This document shows positions 50,977-60,180 of a DNA stretch of 64,000 nucleotides, one piece after another. A program made the position numbers and the translations under genes. Source of the stretch: JAICMB01 sp035295125 (GTDB taxonomy: Bacteria; Acidobacteriota; Terriglobia; Bryobacterales; Bryobacteraceae); contig DATGJP010000116.1 of the NCBI GenBank assembly GCA_035295125.1, positions 62,001 through 126,000 on the forward strand, written 5' to 3'. The notes below the pieces were generated by a model, which was given only the letters and a program-made list of their open reading frames with translations, was not told where the DNA came from and did not search any database. The stretch's first letter is position 1; every line of letters begins with the position of its first letter.

Positions 50977-53448
50977 TTAGGTAGTCCGCACCTTCCGCAA
51001 GAACAACTCCGTCAGATTCAGTAGTATCGCCAACCCCAACAAGCCCGGCCAAAGCCGCATGAGTGAGGGAATGGACCGTCCGCCCGAATCGAACACCTGG
51101 CTGGGTGACGGGCTGAACCGCCCGCCGGTATAAGACGCAATCTGACGCAAGAGAAACTCATTCGAACCGAAATCGAGCTGTTCCTGCTCCTGGCGGTATA
51201 ACCCAACTTCAGGAAACGCTCGAGTTTCCACCAACGGCCGTACCCGGAACAGACCTTGGCGCTGCCCGATGGCTATTCGCCCGCGATAGGCTCCGTCCGC
51301 CATCTTCGTGATGGGAACAGCCTTCTGGAACCCACCCGGACCAAGGACAAAAATCGACGGCGGCTGGCCGGGATCGTCGACATCTTTCCCCAGCCGGTAA
51401 TCCACGATCAGGTCGCCGCTCGCGCTGTCGTATTCCGCTTTTGCCTCGGTCGCCTCGGCATGTGGAAGCATGTCGTGAAAGACGTTGGCCCAAAAACGAT
51501 CGAAGCCGGGCCACGTCACCCAATCCGCCGCCCAACGCGCCTTTGCGTCGGAAGCGAAAACTGCCGACCTCCCCAGCCCGTACTGCCAGCGCACAAACAA
51601 CGGATCCTTCTCATCAATCTTGAGCACCGTGTCGGAGGTGGGCTTCTCCTGGAATCGCACATATCCTTTAAGTGCTGGAGCCGACTCGATGCCCACACCT
51701 TCCAACACTTCCGTCGGCTTGTCCGCAATTGCCTTCAACTGCTTCTCAACCGCGGTCGAGCCCGTGTGCTCCATGACGTCGCGAAGCAGGATCTGTTCGA
51801 GACCCGACGGTTCGTTCAGGAAGTACGACTTGCCGGCAGCGATCTGGGCGATCTTCTCGAGGTATGCGCGGTTCACATCCTGACCCAATCCAACAGTCGA
51901 GATCGTGACGTGCTGGTCGAGTGCTTCCTTGGAAACCTCCAGGCTGTCCCCCTCTTCCGAAATGCCGTCCGTCAGCAGCACAATGTGCTTGAACGTCGAC
52001 TTGGAAGGCAGGATCTTGTGGAATGCCTCGCTCAGCGCGGGCGCAATCTGCGTACCGCCGTCGGGAGTGATCCCCGAAATCAGCCGCTTGATGAGGCTCT
52101 TGTCCTCCGCGCGCCTCATGGGAACCGCCCACTGGAACGAGTTGTCGAAGATCAGAACACCGACGGAATCGATGGGCCGCAGATTGTCGACCACACCGAT
52201 CGCGGCCAGTCTCGCCAACTCGATCTTCTTCCCTTCCATCGACGACGACTTGTCGATGATCAGCACCACCGCCGTACCTTCCGGCGATCGCGGTGGAGCG
52301 AGTTTCGCGGGCAAAGCCCGGTCGAGCGCATCCTCAGTCTTCTTGCCTTCCGGATAGATGTTGCGCTCTCCGCCAATTACCAGAAGCCCACCGCCGCGCT
52401 TCACGAAACTTTCCAGCTCATCCTTGCGGGCCGCCGGCAGGATCTCGAGATTCAAGTTATTCAAAACGACCAGTTGGAAATCGGCAAGAGTGCCTTTCGA
52501 CGTATCGTTGGTGCGTTCGACGTCGAACTGGGCGGCGGCCAGCGAATCGAGCAGGTGCTTCTCGGTTCCGTCGGGGTCCTGCGAAACGAACAACACCCGA
52601 GGACGCCTAAGCGTGATCGCTTCGCTGACATTGACGTCTTCCTTGATGCTCGGCGCATGGATCGTCAGGCCCAGGTTCAAAGCCCCCGGAGTCGCGATGC
52701 TGGCGTTCAAGTGCACTTCATTGGGACCTTTTTCGAGCGAAATGGGGGTCGACCCTAGCGTTTTTCCTTCGGCGCTGATCTCAATCGTGCCCTTCGTGGT
52801 CTGCGGAGACGTCACCACCATGTTCACCGGAAAATGTTCGCCAGTGAAAGCGAGCGTCGGCAGTGTAATCGATTCCACTCGCAGGCCCGGCTGTGGTTTG
52901 CCTCGAACCGCGATGGTATCGATGGGGACGCCGAGGTTGCGCGCCTGCCAGGCGCCGCGCGTGACGCTCCCGGCGTTCTCCTTTCCGTCCGAAACCAGCA
53001 CGATGTGGGGAACGAGCCCCGCCGGAAGCGATGCGAGAGCGCCGCGGACGGCTGCTTCGAGATCGGTCGCCTGTCCGTCCGGTCCGCTGGACCGTGCAAC
53101 GCGCACGAGCTTCGCCGAGGCGTCGGAGGGAAGGTCCTGCGGGGTACGGGAAAAGGGAATCACCTGGACGACATTCCGTCCTCGCGCCTTTTGCAACGCG
53201 GCGACAAGCTGACTCTCGCGGGCCAAATCCTCTTCCGAGATACTTGCCGACGTGTCGACGAGCATCGCCACCGCCATCTTCGTTTCGGAAATCGTAATCT
53301 GGGGTTCGCTGATGGCCACGAGAATCGCGACGATCGAAAGCGCTTTCAGAACGACCAGCGATTTCCGTCGCGCGCTGCGCAACTCCAGCAACATCCAGAC
53401 CAGGGGCAGAATCGCGAAAAGCAGCACCCACGGACGTTCGAATGTCAT
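50977..53448 (-). CDS. Large membrane protein with two VWA-like domains (BatB-like, glutamine-amidotransferase-like insert)
   Basis: An 823-residue protein anchored by two N-terminal helices (WVLLFAILPLVWMLLEL and VVLKALSIVAILVAI) and one C-terminal helix (LWPGLLGLAILLNLTELFL). A first VWA domain (residues 60-200) has the MIDAS-type DTSASIS. A class-I-amidotransferase-like segment follows (RVLFVSQDPDGTEKHLLDSL to KRGGGLLVIGGERN). A second VWA domain has a full MIDAS motif (DKSSSM) with DGGTQI and LLTDGIS. It is the last gene of the MoxR operon; ATG 53448 forms ATGA with the preceding stop. Confidence 0.87.
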   Translation of the reverse strand: MTFERPWVLLFAILPLVWMLLELRSARRKSLVVLKALSIVAILVAISEPQITISETKMAVAMLVDTSASISEEDLARESQLVAALQKARGRNVVQVIPFSRTPQDLPSDASAKLVRVARSSGPDGQATDLEAAVRGALASLPAGLVPHIVLVSDGKENAGSVTRGAWQARNLGVPIDTIAVRGKPQPGLRVESITLPTLAFTGEHFPVNMVVTSPQTTKGTIEISAEGKTLGSTPISLEKGPNEVHLNASIATPGALNLGLTIHAPSIKEDVNVSEAITLRRPRVLFVSQDPDGTEKHLLDSLAAAQFDVERTNDTSKGTLADFQLVVLNNLNLEILPAARKDELESFVKRGGGLLVIGGERNIYPEGKKTEDALDRALPAKLAPPRSPEGTAVVLIIDKSSSMEGKKIELARLAAIGVVDNLRPIDSVGVLIFDNSFQWAVPMRRAEDKSLIKRLISGITPDGGTQIAPALSEAFHKILPSKSTFKHIVLLTDGISEEGDSLEVSKEALDQHVTISTVGLGQDVNRAYLEKIAQIAAGKSYFLNEPSGLEQILLRDVMEHTGSTAVEKQLKAIADKPTEVLEGVGIESAPALKGYVRFQEKPTSDTVLKIDEKDPLFVRWQYGLGRSAVFASDAKARWAADWVTWPGFDRFWANVFHDMLPHAEATEAKAEYDSASGDLIVDYRLGKDVDDPGQPPSIFVLGPGGFQKAVPITKMADGAYRGRIAIGQRQGLFRVRPLVETRAFPEVGLYRQEQEQLDFGSNEFLLRQIASYTGGRFSPSPSQVFDSGGRSIPSLMRLWPGLLGLAILLNLTELFLRKVRTT

Positions 53449-55340
53449 GATGCCTTCCTCCATGCCGCCCGTGGCGATGCGGCCTGCGCGGCCCGCCACA
53501 GCCGCCGCATACGTCCAAAGAGGAACCAATCCACAACCAAGAGCACCGCTGCCGCGAGAGCCAAAAGCTGCCAGACGTCCCGCGACGAAGTCTGCGACCG
53601 GAACGAGCTCGGAATCCCGTGCTTCGCAGTGGCCGGATTCCAAACCGTGTCGCCCGCCTGCGGCAGAGTCAACGAGTACACAAGCTCACGCCCGCCGGTC
53701 AGGACCCGCACCGTTCCCGGCACCTCAGTGAAGAACCGCAGCTTCCTGCCGTCCACGGTGAAGGGAATATCCTGACCGTTCTCACTAACGACGCGCACGG
53801 TAGCCGGGTCGGGCTCCGATTCCAGATCCGCATTCACGGTCCCAACCGTTCCCGCCATCACCTCGGTGCTACGCAAAATGTCCGGCGCCATCCAGTGCAG
53901 GATGTTCGCGAAAAGCAGCGGTGTCGCCAGCTCGTACTTGAGCGCCGACTTCACGGGATGGAATCCGAGGACAACGACCTTCGGCTCGCTGGAGCGGCCC
54001 ACTATCACCGGGCCGCTGTCGGTCTCGGCGATGGCAATGTCGTCGGCAGCCGTGCGAAATACCTCGGAGCTTTCCAACTCGACGTCGCGCGCGCGCAACC
54101 CGGTTCCCAGCGCGTGATCCGATCGCCAGCGCGCCAGCTTCAGCTTCGTCCCGGTGGTGCGAACCGGAATGGGCGACTGCTGTGGAGGCGGCTCGATCCA
54201 GATTGCCGCTGTCTTAGGAGGAGACGGCGGAGCGAAGCGATCGAGGATCACAATGCGAGCGCCCGATTCGGCCTTGTAGCTCGACGGCGGCAGAAATGTG
54301 GGCTTGACGCCGGGAATCACGTTGAACACCGGCCGCAGCAGGTCCGGCTCGTCCGAATAAATGGTCACCGGCAGCGAATCGTGCCCCGGAAGCTCCAGTT
54401 GGGCCCGGTCGTCCTGGGGAAACGCATCGTGGACGAGCAGGCGAGCATCGAGCCAACCCGCGGCACGCGTGCGATGTTGGAATGTAGCGCTCTGCTCCTC
54501 GCCTGCTTTCAACAGGAACTGTTTGGTGCCCACCGGCGCGCCGCCAAACTGAACCAAGAGCGGAACGGTTCGCGCCGTGGTGCCGTAGTTCTTCACCTCG
54601 ACAAAGATGTCCCACACGTCGGCGTCGTTCATCGACCGGCGCAGGCCGACCTTTCGCAGTCCGACGTTCTCCAACGTGCTCTTCACTGGAATCACGCGAA
54701 GGTTCGAGGGCAATGCAGCGGCTAGCGTGCCGTCTCCCGGAGCGCGTCCGGCCCCGATAAAGACGATCTCGCCCGCGCGCCGCGCCCGCAGCTTTTGCGC
54801 CTGCTGGGCGAACTCGAGGGCTTGATCGATGCTCAAGGCCGATGCACCCGGCTGCGTTTCATCGATGGCGCGCCGGATTTTGTCGCGATCCTGTTCGAAC
54901 AGTGTGGCGGGGGTCGCCAACTCGCCGGCCCGCACCACCATCACGCGATCCGCCGACGGCAGAGCTTTTACATAAGCCCGCGCGCTCGCCCGTGCTTCGT
55001 CAATGAGCCGGCCGTTAGCCGTGCGCGCTCCCATCCAAGCCGATGCGTCCAGAATCACGACGTGATCGCGAGACGAGCGATCCGGCGACCCCAGACGTAA
55101 CTGCGCAATGGCGAGCAACAGCAGCAGCAGGCTCAAGAGCTGCAGAAAGAGGGACCACGGCTGCTGCAACCGGCGCCGGTGCTGCATCTGCGGCTGCTTC
55201 TCGGCGGTGCGAAAAAAGCGCAGGGTCGCCACCTGTACGCGGCGGCGCTGGCGGTCGAGCAGGTACAACGCGAATACTCCGGCCGACAGCGTGCCCAAGA
55301 GCGCGAAGAATTCGGGAAGACTCAGATTGAGGAAGAACAT
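53445..55340 (-). CDS. BatA-domain membrane protein with degenerate VWA domain
   Basis: A 631-residue protein. It begins with the BatA N-terminal motif (LSLPEFFALLGTLSAGVFAL), a second helix (LFLQLLSLLLLLLAIAQL), and a VWA domain in which the MIDAS position reads DASAWMGA, so metal binding may be lost. A long extracytoplasmic region follows, ending in a C-terminal helix (LLALAAAVLLVVDWFLF). It is the third gene of the operon: six bases after DUF58, four-base overlap with the next gene. It probably forms a membrane complex with its neighbours. Confidence 0.85.
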   Translation of the reverse strand: MFFLNLSLPEFFALLGTLSAGVFALYLLDRQRRRVQVATLRFFRTAEKQPQMQHRRRLQQPWSLFLQLLSLLLLLLAIAQLRLGSPDRSSRDHVVILDASAWMGARTANGRLIDEARASARAYVKALPSADRVMVVRAGELATPATLFEQDRDKIRRAIDETQPGASALSIDQALEFAQQAQKLRARRAGEIVFIGAGRAPGDGTLAAALPSNLRVIPVKSTLENVGLRKVGLRRSMNDADVWDIFVEVKNYGTTARTVPLLVQFGGAPVGTKQFLLKAGEEQSATFQHRTRAAGWLDARLLVHDAFPQDDRAQLELPGHDSLPVTIYSDEPDLLRPVFNVIPGVKPTFLPPSSYKAESGARIVILDRFAPPSPPKTAAIWIEPPPQQSPIPVRTTGTKLKLARWRSDHALGTGLRARDVELESSEVFRTAADDIAIAETDSGPVIVGRSSEPKVVVLGFHPVKSALKYELATPLLFANILHWMAPDILRSTEVMAGTVGTVNADLESEPDPATVRVVSENGQDIPFTVDGRKLRFFTEVPGTVRVLTGGRELVYSLTLPQAGDTVWNPATAKHGIPSSFRSQTSSRDVWQLLALAAAVLLVVDWFLFGRMRRLWRAAQAASPRAAWRKAS

Positions 55341-55346
55341 TAAAAC

Positions 55347-56234
55347 CTACTGGATGGCGCCGGAATGAATCAAAGGGCCGAAAACGGCATCCTCAATTGT
55401 AGTGCTGGTGGAGATCGGGATGTAGCGGCCCGCATTGCGCAGGCCGATCCGTTGAATGCGCTGCGCGTATTCGTCGAACGCGGCGGTGTAGCCCTGGCGC
55501 GCCGCCTCGTCGAAGGCGATCTCGATCTTCGTCCCGGTTTCCGCGTCCGTGATGTCGAGTTGGCCGTCCCATGGCGGAACACGATCCTCTTCGGCCCACA
55601 GGTGGACCAGGATCAGCTCATGACCGAAGTCCGCCAGATATTGCAGCGGCTTCTCGCAATCGTTGTCATCGAGGAAATCCGAGATCAGGATCAACAGGCC
55701 GCGCTGCGGGAACTTCGCCACAAACTGCCGCGCGAGCTGAAAATATTCCGTCACGCCGCCGCAGGTAAGCCCCGATAGAAAATTGACCGTGTTAACGAAC
55801 CGGTGGCGGCCACCCGAGCTCACGAACGAATCCTTCAGCGCCTCGCCGAAAGGCTGAATGCAAATGGTATCGAGCCGCACCAGGCCGACATAGCAGAGCG
55901 CGGCCGCGAGCTTTCGCGCGTACTCGAACTTGGTCGGGTTGCCGGTCTGCATGGAGCTGCTGGTGTCGATCAGCAGCCGCACGGGAATGCGCGGCTCTAC
56001 CTGGAACATTTTCAGGAACAGTTTTTCGAGGCGCAGGTATGCTCGCCAGTTCACAGCGCGCAAGTCGTCGCCGTGATGGAAGTTGCGATGGTCCAGGAAC
56101 TCCTGGCCCGGACCGGCAAAGCGCGAGATGTTATGACCGCCCACGAGCCCGGGAAACGACTTCTGCCAGTTGATGGCGAGCCGTTCCAGTTTATGCAGAA
56201 ACTGCGTGTCGATCAGGAATTCCTGTTCTGCCAC
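55347..56234 (-). CDS. DUF58 domain protein
   Basis: A 295-residue protein. The DUF58 hallmark GPGQEFLDHRNFHHGDDLRA, then VNWRAYLRLEKLFLKMFQ, is followed by a VWA-like region with LLIDTSSSMQTGNPTKF and LLILISDFLDD. It starts with GTG at 56234 behind AGAGG, nine bases after the moxR stop. DUF58 proteins partner MoxR ATPases, probably as adaptors for the VWA membrane proteins. Confidence 0.92.
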   Translation of the reverse strand: MAEQEFLIDTQFLHKLERLAINWQKSFPGLVGGHNISRFAGPGQEFLDHRNFHHGDDLRAVNWRAYLRLEKLFLKMFQVEPRIPVRLLIDTSSSMQTGNPTKFEYARKLAAALCYVGLVRLDTICIQPFGEALKDSFVSSGGRHRFVNTVNFLSGLTCGGVTEYFQLARQFVAKFPQRGLLILISDFLDDNDCEKPLQYLADFGHELILVHLWAEEDRVPPWDGQLDITDAETGTKIEIAFDEAARQGYTAAFDEYAQRIQRIGLRNAGRYIPISTSTTIEDAVFGPLIHSGAIQ

Positions 56235-56243
56235 GATGCACCT

Positions 56244-57236
56244 CTACCGCGCGGCAGCCGCGGAAACGTTCGAGATGATCCGGGTCAGCAGGGTGTCCGG
56301 AGTCTGACCGTCCGCATGCGCGTCGAAATTCATTATGATTCGGTGACGCAGCACAGAGGGGGCGATGGTACGCAAATCTTCGATGCTCAGGTTCAACCGT
56401 CCGCGCATGAGAGCCAGCACCCGGCCGCATTCCACCAGGGCCTGGGCGCCGCGCGGCGAACTGCCATAGCGAATGTAGCGATTGGCGAGCTCATGGGCGT
56501 AAGGAGTGCCGGGCTGCGTGGCCATCACGAGGTCGATCGCGAAATCCTGCACATGTTGGGCAACCAGCACGTCTCGGCAAACCGCGCGCAACTGCATGAT
56601 GGTGTCGCGGTCCACCAGCGCGTGCAGCTCCTGCTCGTCACGCGCAACCGTTCGCTCGACGATGCGGTTCAATTCCTCGCGCGAGGGATAGTTCACGAGA
56701 ATCTTCATCAGAAAGCGATCGAGCTGGGCTTCTGGCAGCGGATAGGTGCCTTCCATCTCGATTGGGTTCTGGGTCGCCATGACCAGGAAGGGCGCCTCAA
56801 GGTGGTGCGTGGTGGTCCCGCTGGTCACGGTTCGTTCCTGCATGGCTTCGAGCAGCGCCGACTGTGTCTTTGGCGTCGCGCGATTGATCTCGTCGGCGAG
56901 CACGAGATTCGAGAAGATCGGCCCCTCCTGGAACCGCAGCGATTTCGCCCCTCGGTCGTCGGTCTCGATGATCATGCTGCCGACGATGTCCGCGGGCATG
57001 AGGTCCGGGGTGAACTGTATGCGTGAATACTTCAGGTGCAGGACCCGCGAGAGCGTCCGCAGCAGCGTGGTTTTGCCCAATCCCGGGACGCCTTCGAGCA
57101 GGACGTGCCCGCCCGAAAGCAGGCAAATCAGCACGCCATCAACCACATCTTGTTGACCTACAATGACTTTTCCGATCTCATTGCGGACTTGGTCGAGGCG
57201 GTTGCTAGCCATCTGGAGGGCGGATTCGGTGGGCAT
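56244..57236 (-). CDS. MoxR-family AAA+ ATPase
   Basis: A 330-residue cytoplasmic ATPase. Walker A is EGVPGLGKTTLL; Walker B and the following motif are LVLADEINRATPKTQSALLE; sensor 1 is PFLVMATQNPIEMEG and the arginine finger region is LPEAQLDRFLMKI. MoxR proteins act as chaperones that mature or insert metals into partners, usually with VWA proteins. This is the first gene of a tight four-gene operon (MoxR, DUF58, BatA-like, VWA), as in aerotolerance-type clusters. It is divergent from treY across 99 bases. Confidence 0.94.
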   Translation of the reverse strand: MPTESALQMASNRLDQVRNEIGKVIVGQQDVVDGVLICLLSGGHVLLEGVPGLGKTTLLRTLSRVLHLKYSRIQFTPDLMPADIVGSMIIETDDRGAKSLRFQEGPIFSNLVLADEINRATPKTQSALLEAMQERTVTSGTTTHHLEAPFLVMATQNPIEMEGTYPLPEAQLDRFLMKILVNYPSREELNRIVERTVARDEQELHALVDRDTIMQLRAVCRDVLVAQHVQDFAIDLVMATQPGTPYAHELANRYIRYGSSPRGAQALVECGRVLALMRGRLNLSIEDLRTIAPSVLRHRIIMNFDAHADGQTPDTLLTRIISNVSAAAAR

Positions 57237-57335
57237 CTTCTAATTTTAGACGTTGGCGGTGGGGCGCCGCACCGTTTTACGCTGCAAAAATTCACGCCTG
57301 TCAAGAATTTCATCCCTTCCGCGTCTAACCCTAGA

Positions 57336-60098
57336 TTGCAGACACCCAATGCCACGTACCGCATTCAATTAAATAAGGATTTCGGCTTTCGGCAGGCCCG
57401 CGGCCTGGTGCCCCAACTCGCGGCCCTCGGTATTACCCATCTCTACCTCTCGCCCATCTTCCAGGCGCGAAAAGGAAGCATGCATGGGTACGATGTCACC
57501 GACCCCACGCGCCTGAACGAAGAACTGGGCGATCCTTCCGAATTCGATGCGCTCGCCGCTGCGCTGACCGAGCGCGGAATGGGAATCATCCTCGACATCG
57601 TTCCCAATCACATGGCGGCAAGCCCCGAGAACCCCTGGTGGATGGATGTGCTCGAAAAAGGACCGGCATCGCCTTATGCCGCATTTTTCGATGTCGAGTG
57701 GGGCTATGGCGCCCCCGAAGCGAAGGACAAGATTTACCTTCCCATCCTCGGTGAACCGTATGCCGAGGCCCTGGAAGGCAAAAAGCTGACCCTCCTTCTC
57801 GACCGCGGATGTCTGTTCATCCGCTATTACGAAACGGATCTTCCCGTCGCGCCGGCGGCGTATCACGACGTTCTGACGCATCGCCTTAACGAACTTCTGA
57901 GCCGGCTCGACCCTGGTTCCGAAGCGCTGCACGACTTCGGCTTGCTTCTCGAGGTCTGCGAGCGCCTGCCGGGCCGGTCAGCCGACGAATGGGAGGCATT
58001 AGAGGCTCGCCGCCACGACATCCCCTTGATGAAGGAACGCCTCAACGACGTGTACACAAAGTACCCGCAGATCGGTGCGTTCATCAATGACAACCTCCGC
58101 ATCTTCAACGGAACACCCGGCGATCCCGCCTCTTTCGATCGGCTGGACGCGGTCCTTGAGAAGCAAGCCTATGAGCTCGCCTATTGGCGCGTAGCACGCG
58201 AAAAAATCAACTACCGCCGTTTCTTCGACGTGACCGACCTGATTGGGATTCGCGCCCAGGATCCCCAGGTTTTCGAAGCTACGCACGCCCTCGCGTTTCA
58301 ACTCCTGAAGGAACGCAAAGTCGCGGGCTTCCGCATCGATCACGTCGATGGTTTATCCGATCCCTCGGCCTACCTGGCCCGCCTGCAGGAGCGCGCCGCC
58401 GAAATCGCCGGCGAACCGGTGTATATCGTTGTGGAGAAAATTCTCTGCGACACAGAGAAACTCCCCAATGGCTGGCCGGTCGCCGGAACCACCGGCTACG
58501 ACTTCCTCGGCGTCACCAATAATGTTTTCGTCGAACCCGCCGGGTTGAAGGCACTGCAGACCGGATACGAGGAGTTCACGGGTAATTCGCTGTCCTTTTA
58601 CGACACGGCAAACGTCCAGAAGCGAAAGATCATGACCGACCTCTTCGTCGGCGAGATGGGATCGCTGGCATATCATGCGCAAATGATCGGCGAGCAAGAC
58701 CGCTATGCACGCGACCTCAGCCCCCACCATATCCGCCGCGCGCTCACCGAAATCACGATTTCCATGCCGGTGTATCGCACCTACGTCCGCGAAATGCGCA
58801 TCGGCGATCACGACGCCGAGTACTTCGATCGCGCCGTGAACGATGCCCGCCGCAGGAACCCTCAAATCACTCCGGCATGTTTCGACTTCCTGGCCCGCGT
58901 TCTGCACTTGCGAGTCAAGGAACCCTTACGCGAACAGGCTCTGCCTTTCATCATGCGATGGCAGCAACTCACCGGTCCTATCATGGCCAAAGGCGTGGAG
59001 GACACTACCCTCTACGTCTACAATCGCCTTCTTTCGATGAACGACGTGGGAGGGAGTCCGGAGCCGGTTTCGCTCGAGCAGTTTCACGCCTTCCAAGCGG
59101 ATCGCGCCGCGCAGTGGCCTGCCACGATGAATTGCAGTTCCACGCACGATACTAAGCGCAGCGAAGGAGTTCGCGCGCGGCTCAACGTGTTGTCGGAGAT
59201 TCCCGAGGTATGGATGCGGCACGCGCGGCGCTGGAAACGCTGGAATGAAAAGCACAAGCGCTCCGTGAAAGGTGCCCTGGCGCCTGACCGAAACGACGAA
59301 TACCTCATCTACCAGACGCTCTTGGGGGCTTGGCCCATCGATATCGACCGCCTGAAACGTTACTTGACCAAAGCGGCTCGCGAGGCCAAAATCCATACCA
59401 GTTGGATCGCGCCGGACCAGGAGTACGAAGACGCCTTGTTGGGCTTCGCGGGAGCGATTCTCGATTCATCCCAGCCGAGCCAGTTTCTGTCTCAATTCCT
59501 GGCGCTCCAAAACCGCATTGCGTTCTACGGCGCAATCAATTGCCTTTCCCAAACGCTGCTCAAAATGACGGCTCCCGGCATACCCGACTTTTACCAGGGC
59601 ACAACACGCTGGGACCTGCGCCTGGTCGATCCCGATAACCGCGAAGCTCCGGATGCCGCGGACCTGGAGCTACCCGGCGATGTAATCGCTGAAATGCTCG
59701 AAAATTGGCAGGACGGACGCGTCAAAACCTGGCTGATTGGGAAGACGCTTTGTTTCCGCAAGAGGAACCCTCGTTTGTTCAATTCGGGACAGTATATTCC
59801 GTTGGCCGGCCGCGGTCGTGCCGCCGAACACGCCGTGGCTTTTGTACAGCGCCACGGCGACTTGGCGGCGTTGGTGATCGTGCCCCGGTTCATCATGGGA
59901 TTTTCAGCGCTCGAAAAATATCCCCTTGGCCGGCGCGTGTGGCAGGACGCTCATGTCGTTCTCCCGCCAGGCTTAAGAATGCAATGGAAGAACAACCTCA
60001 CCGGAGACGTAATTCAGGCTACGAACACGAACGGCGAAAATGTCATGTATTTGTCCGATGCACTAAGGAGTTTCCCTGTGGCGCTGCTCTCCAACTAG
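57336..60098 (+). CDS. treY: Malto-oligosyltrehalose synthase
   Basis: A 920-residue GH13 enzyme that converts the reducing end of malto-oligosaccharides to a trehalosyl end, the first step of the TreYZ route. The N-terminus (ATYRIQLNKDFGFRQARGLV) matches the family start. Catalytic regions include ITHLYLSPIFQARKGSMHGY, ILDIVPNHMA, KVAGFRIDHVDGLSDP (nucleophile Asp), YIVVEKILCDTEKLP (acid Glu) and CSSTHDTKRSEGVRARL. The TTG at 57336 is the only start codon close to the conserved N-terminus; longer frames run into moxR. TreZ and TreX are not in the window. Confidence 0.94.
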   Translation: MQTPNATYRIQLNKDFGFRQARGLVPQLAALGITHLYLSPIFQARKGSMHGYDVTDPTRLNEELGDPSEFDALAAALTERGMGIILDIVPNHMAASPENPWWMDVLEKGPASPYAAFFDVEWGYGAPEAKDKIYLPILGEPYAEALEGKKLTLLLDRGCLFIRYYETDLPVAPAAYHDVLTHRLNELLSRLDPGSEALHDFGLLLEVCERLPGRSADEWEALEARRHDIPLMKERLNDVYTKYPQIGAFINDNLRIFNGTPGDPASFDRLDAVLEKQAYELAYWRVAREKINYRRFFDVTDLIGIRAQDPQVFEATHALAFQLLKERKVAGFRIDHVDGLSDPSAYLARLQERAAEIAGEPVYIVVEKILCDTEKLPNGWPVAGTTGYDFLGVTNNVFVEPAGLKALQTGYEEFTGNSLSFYDTANVQKRKIMTDLFVGEMGSLAYHAQMIGEQDRYARDLSPHHIRRALTEITISMPVYRTYVREMRIGDHDAEYFDRAVNDARRRNPQITPACFDFLARVLHLRVKEPLREQALPFIMRWQQLTGPIMAKGVEDTTLYVYNRLLSMNDVGGSPEPVSLEQFHAFQADRAAQWPATMNCSSTHDTKRSEGVRARLNVLSEIPEVWMRHARRWKRWNEKHKRSVKGALAPDRNDEYLIYQTLLGAWPIDIDRLKRYLTKAAREAKIHTSWIAPDQEYEDALLGFAGAILDSSQPSQFLSQFLALQNRIAFYGAINCLSQTLLKMTAPGIPDFYQGTTRWDLRLVDPDNREAPDAADLELPGDVIAEMLENWQDGRVKTWLIGKTLCFRKRNPRLFNSGQYIPLAGRGRAAEHAVAFVQRHGDLAALVIVPRFIMGFSALEKYPLGRRVWQDAHVVLPPGLRMQWKNNLTGDVIQATNTNGENVMYLSDALRSFPVALLSN

Positions 60099-60180
60099 TC
60101 GTAGGGCCTGAAAAATCCCTGAGCGCGGCATTAATATTGCAGGAAACCGCAAACACCGCCGATAAGAATACTGGCACGCC

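Noticed and set aside
51256..52758. 500-codon open frame antisense to the VWA membrane protein
   Set aside because: Low-complexity Arg-rich translation, no family signal, and it lies wholly within a well-supported gene.
55803..57026. 407-codon open frame antisense to DUF58 and moxR
   Set aside because: It spans two conserved genes on the other strand and shows no protein-like motifs.
57036..57335. Longer N-terminus for treY
   Set aside because: It would lie inside the divergent moxR gene; the conserved start block begins right after TTG 57336.
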